Positions 19,231 to 31,815 of a DNA stretch of 64,000 nt are shown piece after piece; position 1 is the first letter of the stretch, and each line of letters begins with the position of its first letter. Position numbers and translations under genes: made by a program. Location of the stretch: NCBI GenBank assembly GCA_003427395.1, contig BFEA01000013.1, forward strand, positions 1,272,857 to 1,336,856, in the 5' to 3' direction. Under the pieces are notes generated by a model. It had not been told where the DNA came from, did no database searches, and saw nothing but the letters and a program-made list of their open reading frames with translations. This DNA is from Chara braunii (taxonomy: Eukaryota > Streptophyta > Charophyceae > Charales > Characeae).

Positions 19231-22200
19231 GAATGTGCATGTTTTTGCATGTCACACAAGCCGCGTCTGTAATGATAGTTGAGGTAGTGACACACTTACT
19301 TTTGCACAACTTGCAACCGACTCTCAATAGTCGGGACGGTGAGCGCAAGTATGGCCAAGTTAGAGAGTGTCTTGGCGTGCACTTTGGGCCACGGGTTGGT
19401 TGCTTAGATATGTGGTCATTCCATGAATCAGTGGTGGGACCAGTGATCTCACACAACAGTGCAAGCTGGAGAGAGATCAAAAATGTTGATTAACGCACAC
19501 TGCGTGCGCATACGTAGAGGGCCGATATTTTTGTGATTGACAGAAAGGCTGACTATTGGTGTCGTGATTAAATGTGATCATCGCTGACTTGCTGAGGCAG
19601 CACTTGAGTCCGCATAGCACAGAGTGCATAAGGGACCTTGATAGTTTTGTATTTGCTTGTCGATGGAAGTCGCCAGCGACCTCGACGAGGTTTGTGCGAA
19701 CAAAGTTCAACATGGGTAAAGGACATGGTTTTTCCCGCCGAAATAGTAATGGCAAACGTTTGAAAGTGGTCACTTGTGCAATCGTGGAATAATGACGACA
19801 CATGGTAGGGGGTGTGCTCGGTAGCTGGGAGATTGCCTTGAGCCTTCACACTGGAGATGTGGGATTGGCGGCCGTGGGAGCAACCGGTAGACCGAGGTGT
19901 GGCCTTGGGCAAGTTTGGAGGCCTAGGTTCGAGGTAGATACACTTTAAGAAGAATTTCGCGCTTGCAAAGTTCGGACTTGGGCCTAGTCTTATTGGTTAC
20001 GACACTTATCCTTCACATGGCAGGTACAGGGATTGAGGCTAGCAAGGGGCACAGGAGAGATGCGGCACGATGGAGAAAACTGAGGGGTTGAAGGTCTTGC
20101 AGGACTATCCTCTTAGTTTTGCGGTCAGTTCCGAGCACGGCCCCCTGGGACCAAGAGGGTGCTAGCAACTCTTCAATTTTTTGTTTTGTTTAGTCTGTTT
20201 TTTTATTATTATTTATTATTTATTGGTCTCAATTTTCTCGGTTGGAATCTTTACCGGTCCTGGGACCAGTCATGAGACCACAGAGCTTAGCTAAGTTGGT
20301 ACACCCGTGAATTGTTGTAATGCAGACTTGAGTACGAACTTTACTGAAAGTCGATGAGCAAAATGATGCAATTTCTTAATTACCTGGCCCCCGACAATGT
20401 CTATGATGATACCTCGGGCCTTTTCCCAATTTTAGTCCTTTGGGACATCGGTTAAAATTGGAATGGTCAGGGGGAGAGGGATTAGCGTGAATGAACCTTG
20501 GGCCCGATTACGTGCAGGTTCACTGTCAAGAAGAGAGGAAGGCTGGCCGATAGGGAAGATCGAGCTGAGCATAAAGCTAAACTGCTCGACGAAAGAAGAA
20601 CTTCTCACAAGCGCATCATTTGGGGAGTTTGAGGCGCGTGGAGCTCGTAAGTGAGGTGAGGAGTGCTAATTAGAAGAAGAACAGAGGAGAAGGGAGGAAG
20701 GAAAAGGGTTGACGACAACGGAGAAGATGGAACGAGGAAGAAAGCAGACATGGTGGAGCAGAAGCTAGACAACTCGCTCGATTCTTGACGGAATCGAGCG
20801 AGTGAAGAAGGGACTTGGGGATTTTCAAGCATGGCGATTACGATGTCAGTGTCAGTTTTGTCACTATATCAGCGGTCAGGCGGATATGAGCATTAAGGGT
20901 TGCACGATTTGCAAGAAGGAAGGAGCAGGGGTCAGGATGGACAGCGTGCTCATAAGGAGGAAAGGGACGCAGCAGCGGAGGTTTGGCGTGTATCGTTCCA
21001 TGTTCTAGCGGAAGATTCATCCGCATTTTGCACATTTGGCGAATAATGAAACAACCCCCATCAACATGATTGTAGTGCGGTCGACATCTCGATTCTGCTG
21101 ATCGTGCCCTTCGTTGCTATCGTTTCTTTGGTCGCGACTTTCATCATAATGATCCTCTCCATCACGCAACCCGTCTTCATGGTGTTTGTTTTTGTGGCGA
21201 TCCTCGTTCGGTTGTGGTGGTCATTGGAGGTGCATCTTCCCATATTCTAGCGGAAGATTCATTCTCATTTATGAACGGGGTGAGGTTGTGGCCGTCTTCA
21301 TAGTTGCCCAAGATCGCAATCATCCCCTCTCTGTGTTCTTTGTTGCACCGTGACCACCATCGATAGTGTGGTCATCTTCCTCGTGATAGTGGTCACCGTC
21401 TTCATCCCCAGTGAAGTGGAGCTCGTTGTGCGTGCCTTCGTTGATCGGGTCAGTGGTGGCTGTCTTCGTCTTCGCACTCCTGCAGAGGCTCATGCCGTGG
21501 TGTTCTTTTGCATAGTGGCGGTTCGTTCATACTGAGATACGCCTTGCGTTCACCTGGCCAAGAGCTTGAGCCAGGTGGAGAGAGAGAGAGAGAGAGAGAG
21601 AGGGGGGTTACTAACCTGGGAGACAAATTTTCCCATGCTCTAGTGGAAGATACATTCAAGGCCTTCATCTCGGTGGTGTTCAGCATCGTCGAGCTCGTTG
21701 TCGCATTGCTGTCGTGGAGTGGCAATCCTGATTCCGGCCTAACTAGTCACGGCGATTGTCGTTTCCACTATTGTTGGTCGCGACTCATCGTACTCGTGTT
21801 CGCCCTTGTGATCCTGGTACTGATTCATCATCATGATTCTGATCCCGACCGTGTCCCTCATCATGGTTGGTGGGCAGTATCGTGCTGTCATCTTGCTGAT
21901 AGTCTTGGTGTTCGTTATCATGGTCGAACGATGGAGTCCGTCCAGGTATTGCTCGGGATGTTTGACATGGCGGTCCTCGTATTCGTTTTTGGGGTGTATC
22001 TTCCCATGTTCTAGCGGAATCGAGGAGGGCAGTGAACCGAGTCCAAAGTTGCTGCGATCGGGGTATCAAGAGGTTGGGTTGCTACAGACAGAGGAGCTAC
22101 CAGTGAAGTTGCCATACGTAGAGATTGCGAGTGGGAACCTCTTGGAACTCGGGTGCAACCAAGGACGGTAGTGCTTCGGACGTGACCCACAATCGAGGGT

Positions 22201-22689
22201 GCTCTTGCAGCAGGACCATGTGTTTACATTTCAACAATTTGTTGTTGAATGCCCTCGTTGTTAAACTGTTATTTCGGGTTACTTTTCTTTCAAGTTGCTA
22301 CTGTAGTCTCAAGGGCAGCTAGTGCTTTGTTTAGTTTGAAGCGGTGCTGTTATTGCTGACTCTTCAAGACCATAGCTCATCACTAAGGGACTGTTATCCG
22401 TGTGAGCGAGGCGACTACTCACTGTCAGAACATGGTAGTATCTCTGCGGAGGTTTGAAAGTTAGGACGTTGTTGTGTCCAACTTCAGGCTGCTGGCGTTT
22501 TCCATTTTTGGCAGCGGCTGTCGTCTGCGACAGGTTGTTGTGGCAAGGGAACTGCTGCAGATTTGGACAGTTGTTGTTGTCTACCTTCGGCGATAATTAT
22601 TATCTTTTATTATGAAGTGTTGTTGTGGTTTTGTTGTGGTAGAGAGGGCGTTGGTGCTGCTCAGACCGCGCAAATGGACTTTTGATTTT
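19231..22689. other. Unassigned region
   Basis: No protein family is recognised on either strand. It holds an interspersed 24-base motif (20997-22020), a GA tract (about 21571-21602) and GTTGTTGT-rich DNA near 22440-22640. The part from 20990 to 22020 is rich in TCATCATGAT/GTGGTCATC-like words and may be a decayed satellite or minisatellite. Confidence 0.4.
20997..22020. repeat. Four dispersed copies of a 24-base motif
   Basis: TTCCCATGTTCTAGCGGAAGA-like words occur near 20997, 21238, 21631 and 22001, followed in three cases by TTCATTC/TACATTC-like bases. The spacing is about 240-400 bases and the spacers share composition, suggesting units of a decayed long-period repeat. Confidence 0.6.
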
Positions 22690-24370
22690 AAACTGGAAAA
22701 GATTCCTACCGAAAAGAACCAGGCAGATGGCTTGAACCGGATTGAATGAAGAAGATGAGGATGCTGATGGGTCGATTGAAGAATGTGCCTATGTTTATAA
22801 CTTCCCGAATGAGAAAGATGATGAAGATTATAAGGCTCCGAGTTTTTATAAGTGAAGCTTATGGCCTGAAGAAAGAGACAGCTGGGGAGATATCCCTGAT
22901 ACTTATGTCTACGTGTTAATTCTTGAAAAGGAAGAGGAGGAAGAACAAAACGACTGGTATGCTAAAGTCAATGCAACAATTGTGGTTGTTCATGAACTAG
23001 GGGAGAGTTCCGGCTCAAAGAGCGAAGAAGAGGTTGAGAAGAGAGAATAAAAGATTACTTTCATTTTTGAAGAATATGATGGAAGTTACCAAGAGATTGG
23101 GAAAAGGATGGAAAGGGAATAAATAAAGGAATACTACTGCAAAAATTCGAGGAAAAAGTTCAGATTAAAGAGAGATCACCTCTTTGTGGATGGCAAGGGA
23201 GGTTTACCTCCACTGAGAGTTGTATGTGGAAAAGAAAGACAACTAGAAATAATTGCTGCTCTACATGAGGGGGTTGTTGGTGGCCATAGGGCTGTTGAAG
23301 CAACCTACTCTGAAAGACTAGCATGAGGGATATGATTTATAGATCCTGTAAGTCTTGTATGTTATGTGAGAAGAGGTCTACAACAAGGATGATTGAACCT
23401 TTATTCCCCACTATCCTAGTAGAGCCAGGCAACCGAGTCCACTTGGATCTCATCACCATGCCCTTATGCAAAGGTGGTATGAGATACATACTGAATATGA
23501 GGGATATTTTTTTGGGGTATGTCGAGGCAAAGGCTGTGAAGAGGAAAATAGTCGAGCAAGTGGCTGTCGAGGCAAAGGTTGTGAAGAGGAAAACAGTCGA
23601 GCAAGTGGCTGACTGGATAGAGGAAGTCTATCTTAGGTATCCCTTCATTAGAGAGTTTGTCTCAGACAGAGGGTCTGAATTCATAAATGAGATCGTAAGA
23701 AGAACCACTCTCAGACTGAGTCTCAGGATTTGATATGTAACTACTTACCATCCTCAAGCAAAACGCACCAGTTGAGAGAGGTTACGTAAACTTGAAAGAT
23801 TCATTGGCTAAATGGTGTGAAGGGAATCTTAGAAATTGGCCAAAAGTACTAAAGGTTGCAGTCTATACTGACAACAAAAGGACTATTGGTTACACACCGT
23901 TCACTCTGTGGTATGGACGGTATGCTACTTTACCTATTGAGAGTATAATCAAGACATGGTCGAGTCAAGAGAGTGACAGGGAATATTCCATTTCATAACT
24001 TCTTCAGATCAGAATGAGGCAGATATCGGAGGTTGATCAGGCAGTGTTGAATGCTGCAGAAAGAATGGCAACTAGCAGACTGTCAGATGAAGAAAGATGG
24101 AACAAAAAAAGATACAAAAGGAAAGAGAAACTAAAGGTTGGTGACGTTATTTTCTTATTCGATAATATCCTTGAGACTCAGTGGACCAAACGGTTGGAAC
24201 CCAGATGGCTTGGTCCCTACAAAATTACAGGAGAAGGTTTATGAGATATCAGAGATGGATGGTTCAAGAGTTCATGATATGGTATCAGGATCAAGACTTC
24301 GTAAGTTTATTTTCAGAGACCCTAACCTGGTTCCTACGTTGATTACAAAGAAAAAAAAGAAAAGTTAATC
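22690..24370 (+). pseudogene. pol: Element F pol 3' half: RNase H end, acidic spacer, integrase
   Basis: Plus strand. It starts with the RNase H end (NQADGLNRIE), continues with an acidic spacer of roughly 170 codons (22746-23100, rich in E and D), the integrase zinc region (LHEGVVGGHRAVEA ... CKSCMLCEKR), and the core: VHLDLITMP, FVSDRGSEFINEIV (second catalytic D), then after a frameshift LAKWCEGNLRNWPK. The tail includes KVGDVIFLFDN and RWLGPYKITGEG. A 45-bp tandem duplication (23521-23565, 23566-23610) adds 15 residues within the core in frame. Same lineage as F' at 57976-62220 and clearly distinct from families A, D and G1. RT and protease are not found upstream. Confidence 0.75.
23521..23610 (+). 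repeat. 45-bp in-frame tandem duplication in F integrase
   Basis: Two adjacent units beginning GTCGAGGCAAAGG, differing at two bases. The duplicated peptide is VEAKAVKRKIVEQVA. It falls between the first and second catalytic aspartates of the integrase core. Confidence 0.9.
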
Positions 24371-26500
24371 ATCCAGTAAGAAAGTTTATTTCAAAAAACT
24401 GAAAGAAGTACAGTGAGACGGTAACGCATTGCTAAAACAAGAACCTCAACAGACTTCGAGTACTATTGCATTGTCAATTCAGTATGTCAATTTTCATCGT
24501 GTCAAATTCTGATACGATGGACGTGAGGGAAAGTTTTTTTTTCAGGTGATTTATATTCAGTTCTGCATCTGAACTGATTTCATTATTTTTATAAGTGACA
24601 GAATCAATGAGATAAAAGTGTTGAGTGCTAAAGCCACTGTGGATCCACTAGCATCAGATTCTCGAGTAGGGGACAACTGTGAGGAGCAGTTGCAGTGAGG
24701 AAGTGACGAGATGTGATTCTCCGAAGTATTGATGCAATATCAAGTTCAGGGAAATCGTGGTTGTGGCACGTCAAAGAGTAACCAACATTAATCTCATGAT
24801 GAAGAGAAAATCTGACGGGCATAACGAAGTCCAACTCTACTTGACTAGAGAGTTGTCAGTGGAGGGACTTCGTGTCTTCTGACGGAGTTGCCTATCCAAG
24901 AGAGCTATCAAGAAGATGGGCATGAAGACGTTCAGCCTTTCTTGACCTGAGAGTTGTCATCAAGGGGACTTCGTGTTTCTTGACTAAGTTGCCTATCTTA
25001 TGTCTCAGGGGAGGGAAGGGGCCTCTCTGGGCCAGTATCTTTACACTTCCTTGAGGTTGGCGGGAGGTTTCTTGGAAGTATTCTCAAATGAGGGAAGGGA
25101 GCTCTCTAGGATCAACGCTCTGTATTTCCTGAGGCTGAAGGGAGGTCTCTAAGAAATGCATAGTCGGTTGTTTGTTGTTGTTGTTGTTTAAGTGCCTCTT
25201 GAGACTGAAGGGATGTCTCTTGAGAAATGTGTGTTCTGTTATCTGGGGCATGGACTGTCTGACTGTGGGCTTGATATGTTTTGTCTGATTGTTTGTGTCA
25301 GGAGTTTTCTTCTCTAACCTAAAGATGCATTGATTGTCGGGGTTAGCCAGAGCCTTACCGCAGTAGGTTGCAATCTGGTGGGGTCAACAGGTCCCCGACG
25401 CGAGTGTGGAATTCCCTAGTTGACTGAGGCTAAGACTTCGGGAGTTTGGCCTGTGAGGTCCAAAAGGGTCAGCTGGAACCCTACCGCAGCCTGAGGATGC
25501 AATCCAGTGAGGTTCGCCAAAGTCTGGAACCGTAGTTAGACCAGGTCCTACATTTAAACATGTAGGTGGGGCAGCCAGCGCCCTAGGCCAAAAACTGGTG
25601 GGTGAGCCGGTCCCCGACCACAGTGGTCAAATCCGGGTATGGGACAGTTTGATTGACAGGAGGTCTACTGTCATAGGGTGATGAGAACCTGACCTGGAGG
25701 CAGGTCAAAGGGGCTGTCAAGACAAATGGTCTGATTAGTCATGGCCTGAGGCAGGCCGAATGAGGGTTGTCAGGCTGACGGGAGGTCTGTCATCCTTGGC
25801 CAGTGGTAGGCCAAAACCAAGGCAATCAAGAAGTCTTGGGTGTGAGAGACTATTTATATTGTTTATTATTTGATTATGGGATTTTGCTTTATTTATTTTA
25901 TTTAATTGTTGCTTGATGACTGTTTGTTAAGGGGGTCGCATGTTGGGATCATGCTTGGTGGTTTGTGAAAATTGTTGTTTGCAGGTTCATGCAGATTCGT
26001 CCGAAAATCCAGGACCAAAGAAAAATAAAGGGGTTTGGTATCCCCTTTACTTGTCTGAGAAATTGAGGATACGTCTCACTCAGTCCAGAGAAAGAAAACG
26101 GGGTTTGGTATCCACCCTGGGTTGCTTGAGAAGTTGCGGATACGTCTTACTCAGGCCAGAGAACAAGAAAAGGGTTTGGTATGCCTCATCCCTGATACTG
26201 CTGACAGTGAGTGTCCATAGTATTAGTTTCAAATTTACGATATCTCTGGGAACACTATCAAAAGTGGGAGAAGAGGTAACTTCTCCACTGAAAAAGGTCA
26301 TGTGGAAATTCATATTTCAAGACAACAAAAGTCAAAACAGAAATTGTAGATGAGAAAACTGAAAAGTGATCCTTGTTACATTTTAATTGGTGGCTAACAG
26401 AGCAGTCTGGTTCACGAGGAACTTGCATCCCCGGCCTCAAGGTATTCAAACTCTTAAGCTAAGGATGCAATGAGATATGGAATGGATTGAGAAGTTAAGA
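24371..26500. repeat. Region 3' of F: LTR-like DNA with internal repeats
   Basis: No genes. Related blocks occur at about 24837-24900 and 24938-25001 (AGAGTTGTCA, GGGACTTCGTGT, AGTTGCCTATC) and 25015-25240 (GGAGGTCTC/GAAATG units). Two tandem units of 70-71 bp start at 26031 and 26101, with a third start at 26172, each beginning GGGTTTGGTATSC. Some of this is probably the F LTR, but no matching 5' copy is present to set the ends. Confidence 0.45.
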
Positions 26501-27712
26501 GAAAAGGAAGATTCAGAAGTTCAGGGAAAATACGTCACGCTTATGCAAGATGTAAAGGATGGTCATGAACTCTACTTGGAGTAAAACAAGAAGAGAGAAA
26601 ATACAGCAGAGGGTACAACTGTTAGTTTGGGGAAGAGAGGGAGCCACACATGGAATAGAGGGTGAAGGAACATGCACTAACGCTTTGCTTACCACAGGAG
26701 TGGTAGGTGTTCTAGGGGAGTATGGAGGGGAGGAAGTACTAGGAGCGTCGTTCTTTTGATAGTGTTCCATCCTAGTTGGGGATGGAGTCCTCTCGTACCA
26801 CCCGGGAAAGGTATGGTGTGGGTAGGCCCTTGAGTGGGTCCCATGTCGCACCGCTCTTCATCCTCCTCCTCCGAGCTGAAGTGCCTTCTGGCACGCGACG
26901 TTGGCTCCTCTGGAGCCTTTCCGCCGAAACAAAACGATGAAGGAATGGTTCGAATTTTTTGTTCATTTCAATGTCAGGCTAGCTTTCCAGCGCGGGGGCC
27001 CGGGGTACCTGACCATGCCTGGAATGGCGCTCGGGGCGACCTCCTCGAGCAGGCACTCGGGCGCCTCTCGCATCGAGGCATAACTTTTTTTCTGCGCCAC
27101 ACCCCTATTCCAAACATGCCAACTTCGTTTTTGGAGGTCGGTGCGTTTTTTTGGGGGGGGATGCTGGCCGTCGATTAACAACGCATACTGATCCATTATT
27201 CAAATTCGAATCTTGGGCTTCTCCTTCGTTTCTTCTTTTCGTCTGCTGTCTACTTTTTCTTTTTTTCTTTCTACGCTTTTTTTTTTTGTTTTGTTTCTTG
27301 GCCTCCCTCCTTTAACGCGGCGTTCCTCTGTCCTCCCTCCCTCCTCTCATGTGGCGCTTCTCCCTCCTTCCTTTGACTTCGCGCTCCTTCGTCCTCCCTC
27401 ATCCCTCTGAGGTGGTGTTCCCAGGCGGGACACAACAACTGCTGTATCCCCCACCCCGCAAATGGACAGTTGATAATCTAGACCCCTCTTGCATGCCCTC
27501 CCCCCCCTCAACACACAGAAATCAACATGCATGAAAATAAAAAAAAGAGGCCGGAATGGGGGCACAACTCCCAAAGTGCAGCAAGGTCTGACCAAAAAAA
27601 AAAAAAAAAAACCTCAATCTTTTTTTTGTGTTCTCGGTGTATCCCGAGTGTGGTCCCTACCCGAGCGAGGTGCCCGGGGCGCCTGGTCGGGCGCCCCGGG
27701 ACAACTAGGTAC
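26501..27712. other. Unassigned, low-complexity and GC-rich DNA
   Basis: No gene recognised. It contains a CT-rich stretch (27220-27420), an A-run near 27593-27611 and a perfect GC hairpin at 27673-27700 (arms CCCGGGGCGCC and GGCGCCCCGGG, six-base loop). Confidence 0.5.
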
Positions 27713-28381
27713 TTGGTGCATTGTACAAAGCAAAGGGCATGGCCATGTACTTGTAGGTGCCATACCGGGTTTTGAAGATTGTCTTATGCACATCCTCCTC
27801 AACATTTTGATATGATGATACCCGGTTTTCATATGATTTTGTTGAAGACTTTGCAACCCTGCGCCATATCCAACCAATCATCAATCTTAGGCAAGGGCTT
27901 AAAGCTCTTGCTAGTGATTTTGTTCAGGCTTGTGTAGTCAATTCACATCCTGAGTTCACCATTCCCCTTTGGACAAAGAGGACTGGTGCCCCATACTCGG
28001 ATGAGCTAGACCCTTCTCGGTTAGTATTTCCAATTGCTTTCTGAACTCATCCAAGTTGATCCAACTCATTAGGAGATATTTTACAGACTTTGCCCTCAGG
28101 ACGGTTAGAGTTACGGAGGATCTCAATGCGATGCTTGGTTTGCCTATAGACAAGTCCAGTGTGCTGTTGCGCTAAGTCAATAGAGTCATCAACCACTTTC
28201 TCAATGATGTGGTTACACTAAGGAGACGGGTCGTCCGTTTGGGTTACATAAGCCACAAAGAGATTTTCATGGCCAGTCTGTTTAGGCAAGTTGTAAAACT
28301 TTCTTGCCTTCAGGCAATAGCAACTTGTCTTAGGGTAATAATTTGTTGCTAAAGGTCTAATCTCACCCTTTTCAGTTTTTA
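27713..28381 (-). pseudogene. pol: Element K RT fragment (family A), 3' part of a split copy
   Basis: Minus strand from 28381: YYPKTSCYCLKARKFYNL and TGHENLFVAYVTQTDD match the A linker (HPASSCYCMSVCRFLRF, DHARLFVDFVKQTD). RT N-terminus (QLEILTEKGL) and fingers follow with frame changes, ending at the MPFALYNAPST equivalent at 27713, where homology stops at the GC hairpin region. The gag-protease half of the same element lies at 36632-38561 on the far side of D1. Confidence 0.7.
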
Positions 28382-28673
28382 CGGCATTGGTGTTGACATC
28401 ATCACTCGCTGGTAGTCAAGTAGTCTGGTTGCTATTCATTGCTGTGGTTGTAGGATAGGCTGTAGAGTAGATAGGGCGCCTGGCGCCATTTACAAGAGAG
28501 AGCTACATTTGGGTTATGCTGTTGGTGTTGCCCTGTTGGGCATGGAGATTGACTCACGATGTTGGATGGTTACTCGGTTCCATGTGCTATCTGCTTTGGC
28601 TTTGAATACTTGGACTTCAATGTGATTTTGCATTCTGGATTTCTGTGCTTCGTCCAGACTCATGTTCCTTGCA
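28382..28673 (+). repeat. D1 5' LTR, truncated
   Basis: Matches 36312-36631 almost base for base, from ACGGCATTGGTGTTGACATC to the terminal ATGTTCCTTGCA, with one deletion of about 20 bases near 28563. Confidence 0.9.
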
Positions 28674-28674
28674 A

Positions 28675-28690
28675 TTTGGTATCGGAGCTG
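28675..28690 (+). other. D1 primer-binding site
   Basis: LTR end CCTTGCA, one A, then TTTGGTATCGGAGCTGG. Element I has the same layout with one transition. It resembles an initiator-Met tRNA site. Confidence 0.8.
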
Positions 28691-29968
28691 GTTTGATCGC
28701 CTCTTACCTTTGGCATGCTGGCGTTATACAGACTTGGTGCGTTGACGATGCTTCTTCGTAGTGGGTACTTGTGACGTTAGGCTACACTAGGTGCACGCCC
28801 TGGGTAGAGAGGGGTGCACCGGAAGGCTATTGACAACATTATTAGCCGTGGTGACAGGCGGAATGTTTGATTGATGATGAGAGCATGCTGATGCGGCATT
28901 GGACTAAGGTGGCACTGCATTGCGTTGTGGGTGGTACTGAGGTCATGACCGGTCATCAAATGCAACATCAGCTCAATTGGTGAGAAATCTGTGGTTGGGG
29001 GAAGCTATCTTCAGGTATGTTGATCCCTTACCTTATCTACCCTCTCAATCTCTTCTTACCGTGAGGAAGTGAGTCCAACTTGAGAGTCCTCTCCTTGGTG
29101 AGGTGTCGTGAGCGCGCTACCTTGAGAGATGACAATCTTCTCGGAAGCATCTGGAAGGAGAAAGGGCGGTGCCTCTGAAGGGCCCTGGTCGAAGCACTTG
29201 GGTCACGGTCACCATGCCAACCCACAGGGAGTAGTACACACATGCGATGGTTGCTGTCCTGTTTGGCACTTGCTGCGTTGATAGAAGTTGCTCCGGGTGT
29301 GCCAGCCCATGACAGACGCTCACCAAACCGTCTATAAATATTTCTGGTTGGGAGTTCATTGTGATTCTGGCTCTGATCGTCGTCCTGACTGCGACGTTAA
29401 ATAATTCCTGAAGAGATGGGGGCGCTCTATAAATTCCTCCTGATCAGCCAGATCACATGGACAGGAAGGCTCGTCGCCGTACGAGGGTAAATAAGAGTGG
29501 TTGGGCTGGCTTGCTCGGTGACAACTTGGGCACAGGGGTGGGCCGAAATACACACGAAGACACTGCCTGCTCAATGATGTTGTTCGGATGGTTGGATTGA
29601 GGGGAGGGTAGGTTCCAATTGGTGCTCAACTGTTTACACAACCATACCCATCAATCATACATCTGCTACATTGTCTTTTGTACCTTTGATTAGTTGGTTG
29701 ACGGACTGCTAACCTCACAGACAGTTTAGTGTAGTATTGTTGTATGCTACCATATCCAGTTCTAACTAATGCTGCTGTAAGTGAACCAATCAGGGTGCAT
29801 CTAGACTATGTAGACAATCTGTGTGAATGTTGTAGACATGCCACTTGATTCGGTATAGTACGATACTCGCCGGACACAACTATTGTTAGAAAATTAGGTG
29901 TCGGTCAGATACATGCTGTGGTAGGATTCCACTAGGGGATTCTAGTGCAAAAACTATGTGCCTAACTA
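28691..29968 (+). other. D1 leader (non-coding)
   Basis: Between the primer site and gag; no coding signal. The stretch near 29150-29230 (GGGCCCTGG, TGGGTCACGGTCACCATGCC and AACCCACAGGG words) matches, in reverse, 54790-54850 in the leader of element I, confirming the shared family. Confidence 0.6.
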
Positions 29969-31492
29969 ATGAGTGGATCAGATCCTGTTGATGATAGAGC
30001 AGACAATAGAAGACCTACACGTGCAGATGCACTAAGGGTTCCGCACGTGTTCAGGACCTTGGACGAGGGAGAAGAAAGACGGCTTCGTGCCGAACGTAGA
30101 GCCCGTGCTCTAGCAGCAGGACTACAGGAAGCAAACAGAGTAGCAAGAGAGCGGGCAACAGCAGCCAGAGCAACAACAATGGCTAACGGTACCGGCTCTG
30201 CTGCGTCATCGTCTGCGTCCTCGTCAGGGAATAGCGGGACTCAGTTGGGAATGCCAACGAGTTCCACAAGTTCCTCGGGCACTTCCGGTTCAACAGGGTC
30301 TAGTCAGTCTTCTAGTCAAATGGCGGGCTTGCAGTTCAGCCCGTTGACCCCGCGTGAGAGGGAGCTCAGAGAGATCCAACAGGTCGAGAGGCTCCGCCAG
30401 CAGTTAGAGGAGGATCTGAAGAAAGCAACCGATAGAGAAAAAGAGATAAAAAGTAGAGCAGCCAGACTTGATACGTTTGAGGCTGACAAGGCTGCGTTAG
30501 AGGGATTGGACGAATCAAGTTTGTCTGACCCCCTGAAAGTGTTGAGGGACAACATGTTGTCACTGCATGCGCATGTGGACAGCAGGATGGACTTCATGCA
30601 AAGCACTTTGGACCAGATCCTGGATGCATTGACAAAGCCAAGATTCCGGCCACCAGTACAATCGCCGTTGCCGTTAACGGCGATGTCAGGCCCCTTTGCC
30701 GTACAAGTTGGCACACAGCCAAGTGGCACATCCGCAGCAGCAGCACATACTGTTGCATCTTCTTCTTCGGGTCCACTGGTGATTGCTGCATCACCACAAC
30801 AACCTGTTCAGTCAACTGGACAGCCGCAAGGTCAATGGTAGACCCCAATGAAACCACCTCTTGCCTTCTCAGGCGAGAGAAAGGACGAGGAACTCAACAC
30901 ATGGTCGAGGACAGTCCCGGTTTGGGTGAAGGCCAAAAGGACCTTGCCTGAGGACGAAGTGGTAACTGCGGCGTCTTACCTTGAGGGTAAGGCAGCCAAG
31001 TGGTTAGATGGTGTAGTTGTGAAGGCCGGGTACGGGAGACGCATGGCGGATTGGGCTAAGTCTTTGACTTTAGACCAATTCATGGAGATGGTAGAAGCTC
31101 GATGGCATAACCCACAGGAGGCTCAAAGGGTCACTGATTCCATTAACAAACTGGACCAACGCAAGTTCAGGTCAGTTAGGGAGCTTACGACTACCGTTGA
31201 GAGCGTGATCCTCGTCCCAGGTATTAACTATAGCGACCAGTTCCTCTTGACTACGTTTGTCAGATGTCTCCCAGAGAGCATCAGGAACTTACTAGCCAGT
31301 GAGGCACGTACCGAGTACCACTCATTTGAGACATTGTCTAGGAAGGCTTTAGATTTGGAGGCCACATTAGGCAATGCTCAACCCACCTCAGGAAATGACT
31401 CAAAGAAGAAGAAGAGTCCTCAGGAGTGGAAGAAGAAGGGGGCGAAGTTGATGATGGTTGAGTCTAATGAATTGATGAGCTCTCTGACCTGA
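29969..31492 (+). pseudogene. gag: D1 gag
   Basis: One frame of 508 codons from ATG at 29969 (MSGSDPVDDRADNRRP) to TGA at 31490, interrupted only by TAG at 30839-30841. The N-terminal part is Arg/Ala-rich helical, then a Ser/Gly/Thr linker, then a coiled coil (RELREIQQVERLRQQLEEDL). After the stop comes the capsid domain (FSGERKDEELNTWSRTVPVW ... YLEGKAAKWLDG ... MEMVEARWHNPQEAQRVTDS) and a Lys-rich end. The nucleocapsid continues in another frame at 31492. Gag would form the cytoplasmic particle; one premature stop after the coiled coil separates it from the capsid. Confidence 0.85.
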
Positions 31493-31815
31493 TGGACTAC
31501 TCAGAGTATGACGGCGAGGAGGTAGCTGAGGGTAGCACCCTCGCTGCGGTAGTTAAGACTAAGGCGGCAGGCCGAGGGAAGGGCCAGCCTAGGGGTCAAG
31601 GGAAGGCCGCCTCCAATCAGACCAAACAGGCTGAGTGGACTAAGGCAGGTCTTGATCAAGACGTGTGGCGTGACCGCCGATCGCGTGGCGCTTGCATCAA
31701 CTACGGGGAATACGGACACACGCAGTGGAAGTGTCAGAACGCTAAGGTTACGCAAAAGGTTGCGCCAAAAGTTGGGGCAACTTTTTCCCAGGCTTCTAGC
31801 TCGAGAAACACGTGA
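31492..31815 (+). pseudogene. D1 nucleocapsid with damaged zinc knuckle
   Basis: A Lys/Gln/Gly-rich basic region followed by CINYGEYGHTQWKC. Element I has the intact CX2CX4HX4C knuckle CIRCGQYDHNQFKC, so the second Cys is Tyr here (TGC to TAC, a G-to-A change). The frame differs from the capsid frame and from the protease frame. Confidence 0.75.

Noticed and set aside
26031-26180. Three primer-binding-site-like GGGTTTGGTATSC motifs
   Set aside because: They recur with a 70-71 bp period in a tandem array and do not follow an LTR end; resemblance to the primer site is probably chance.
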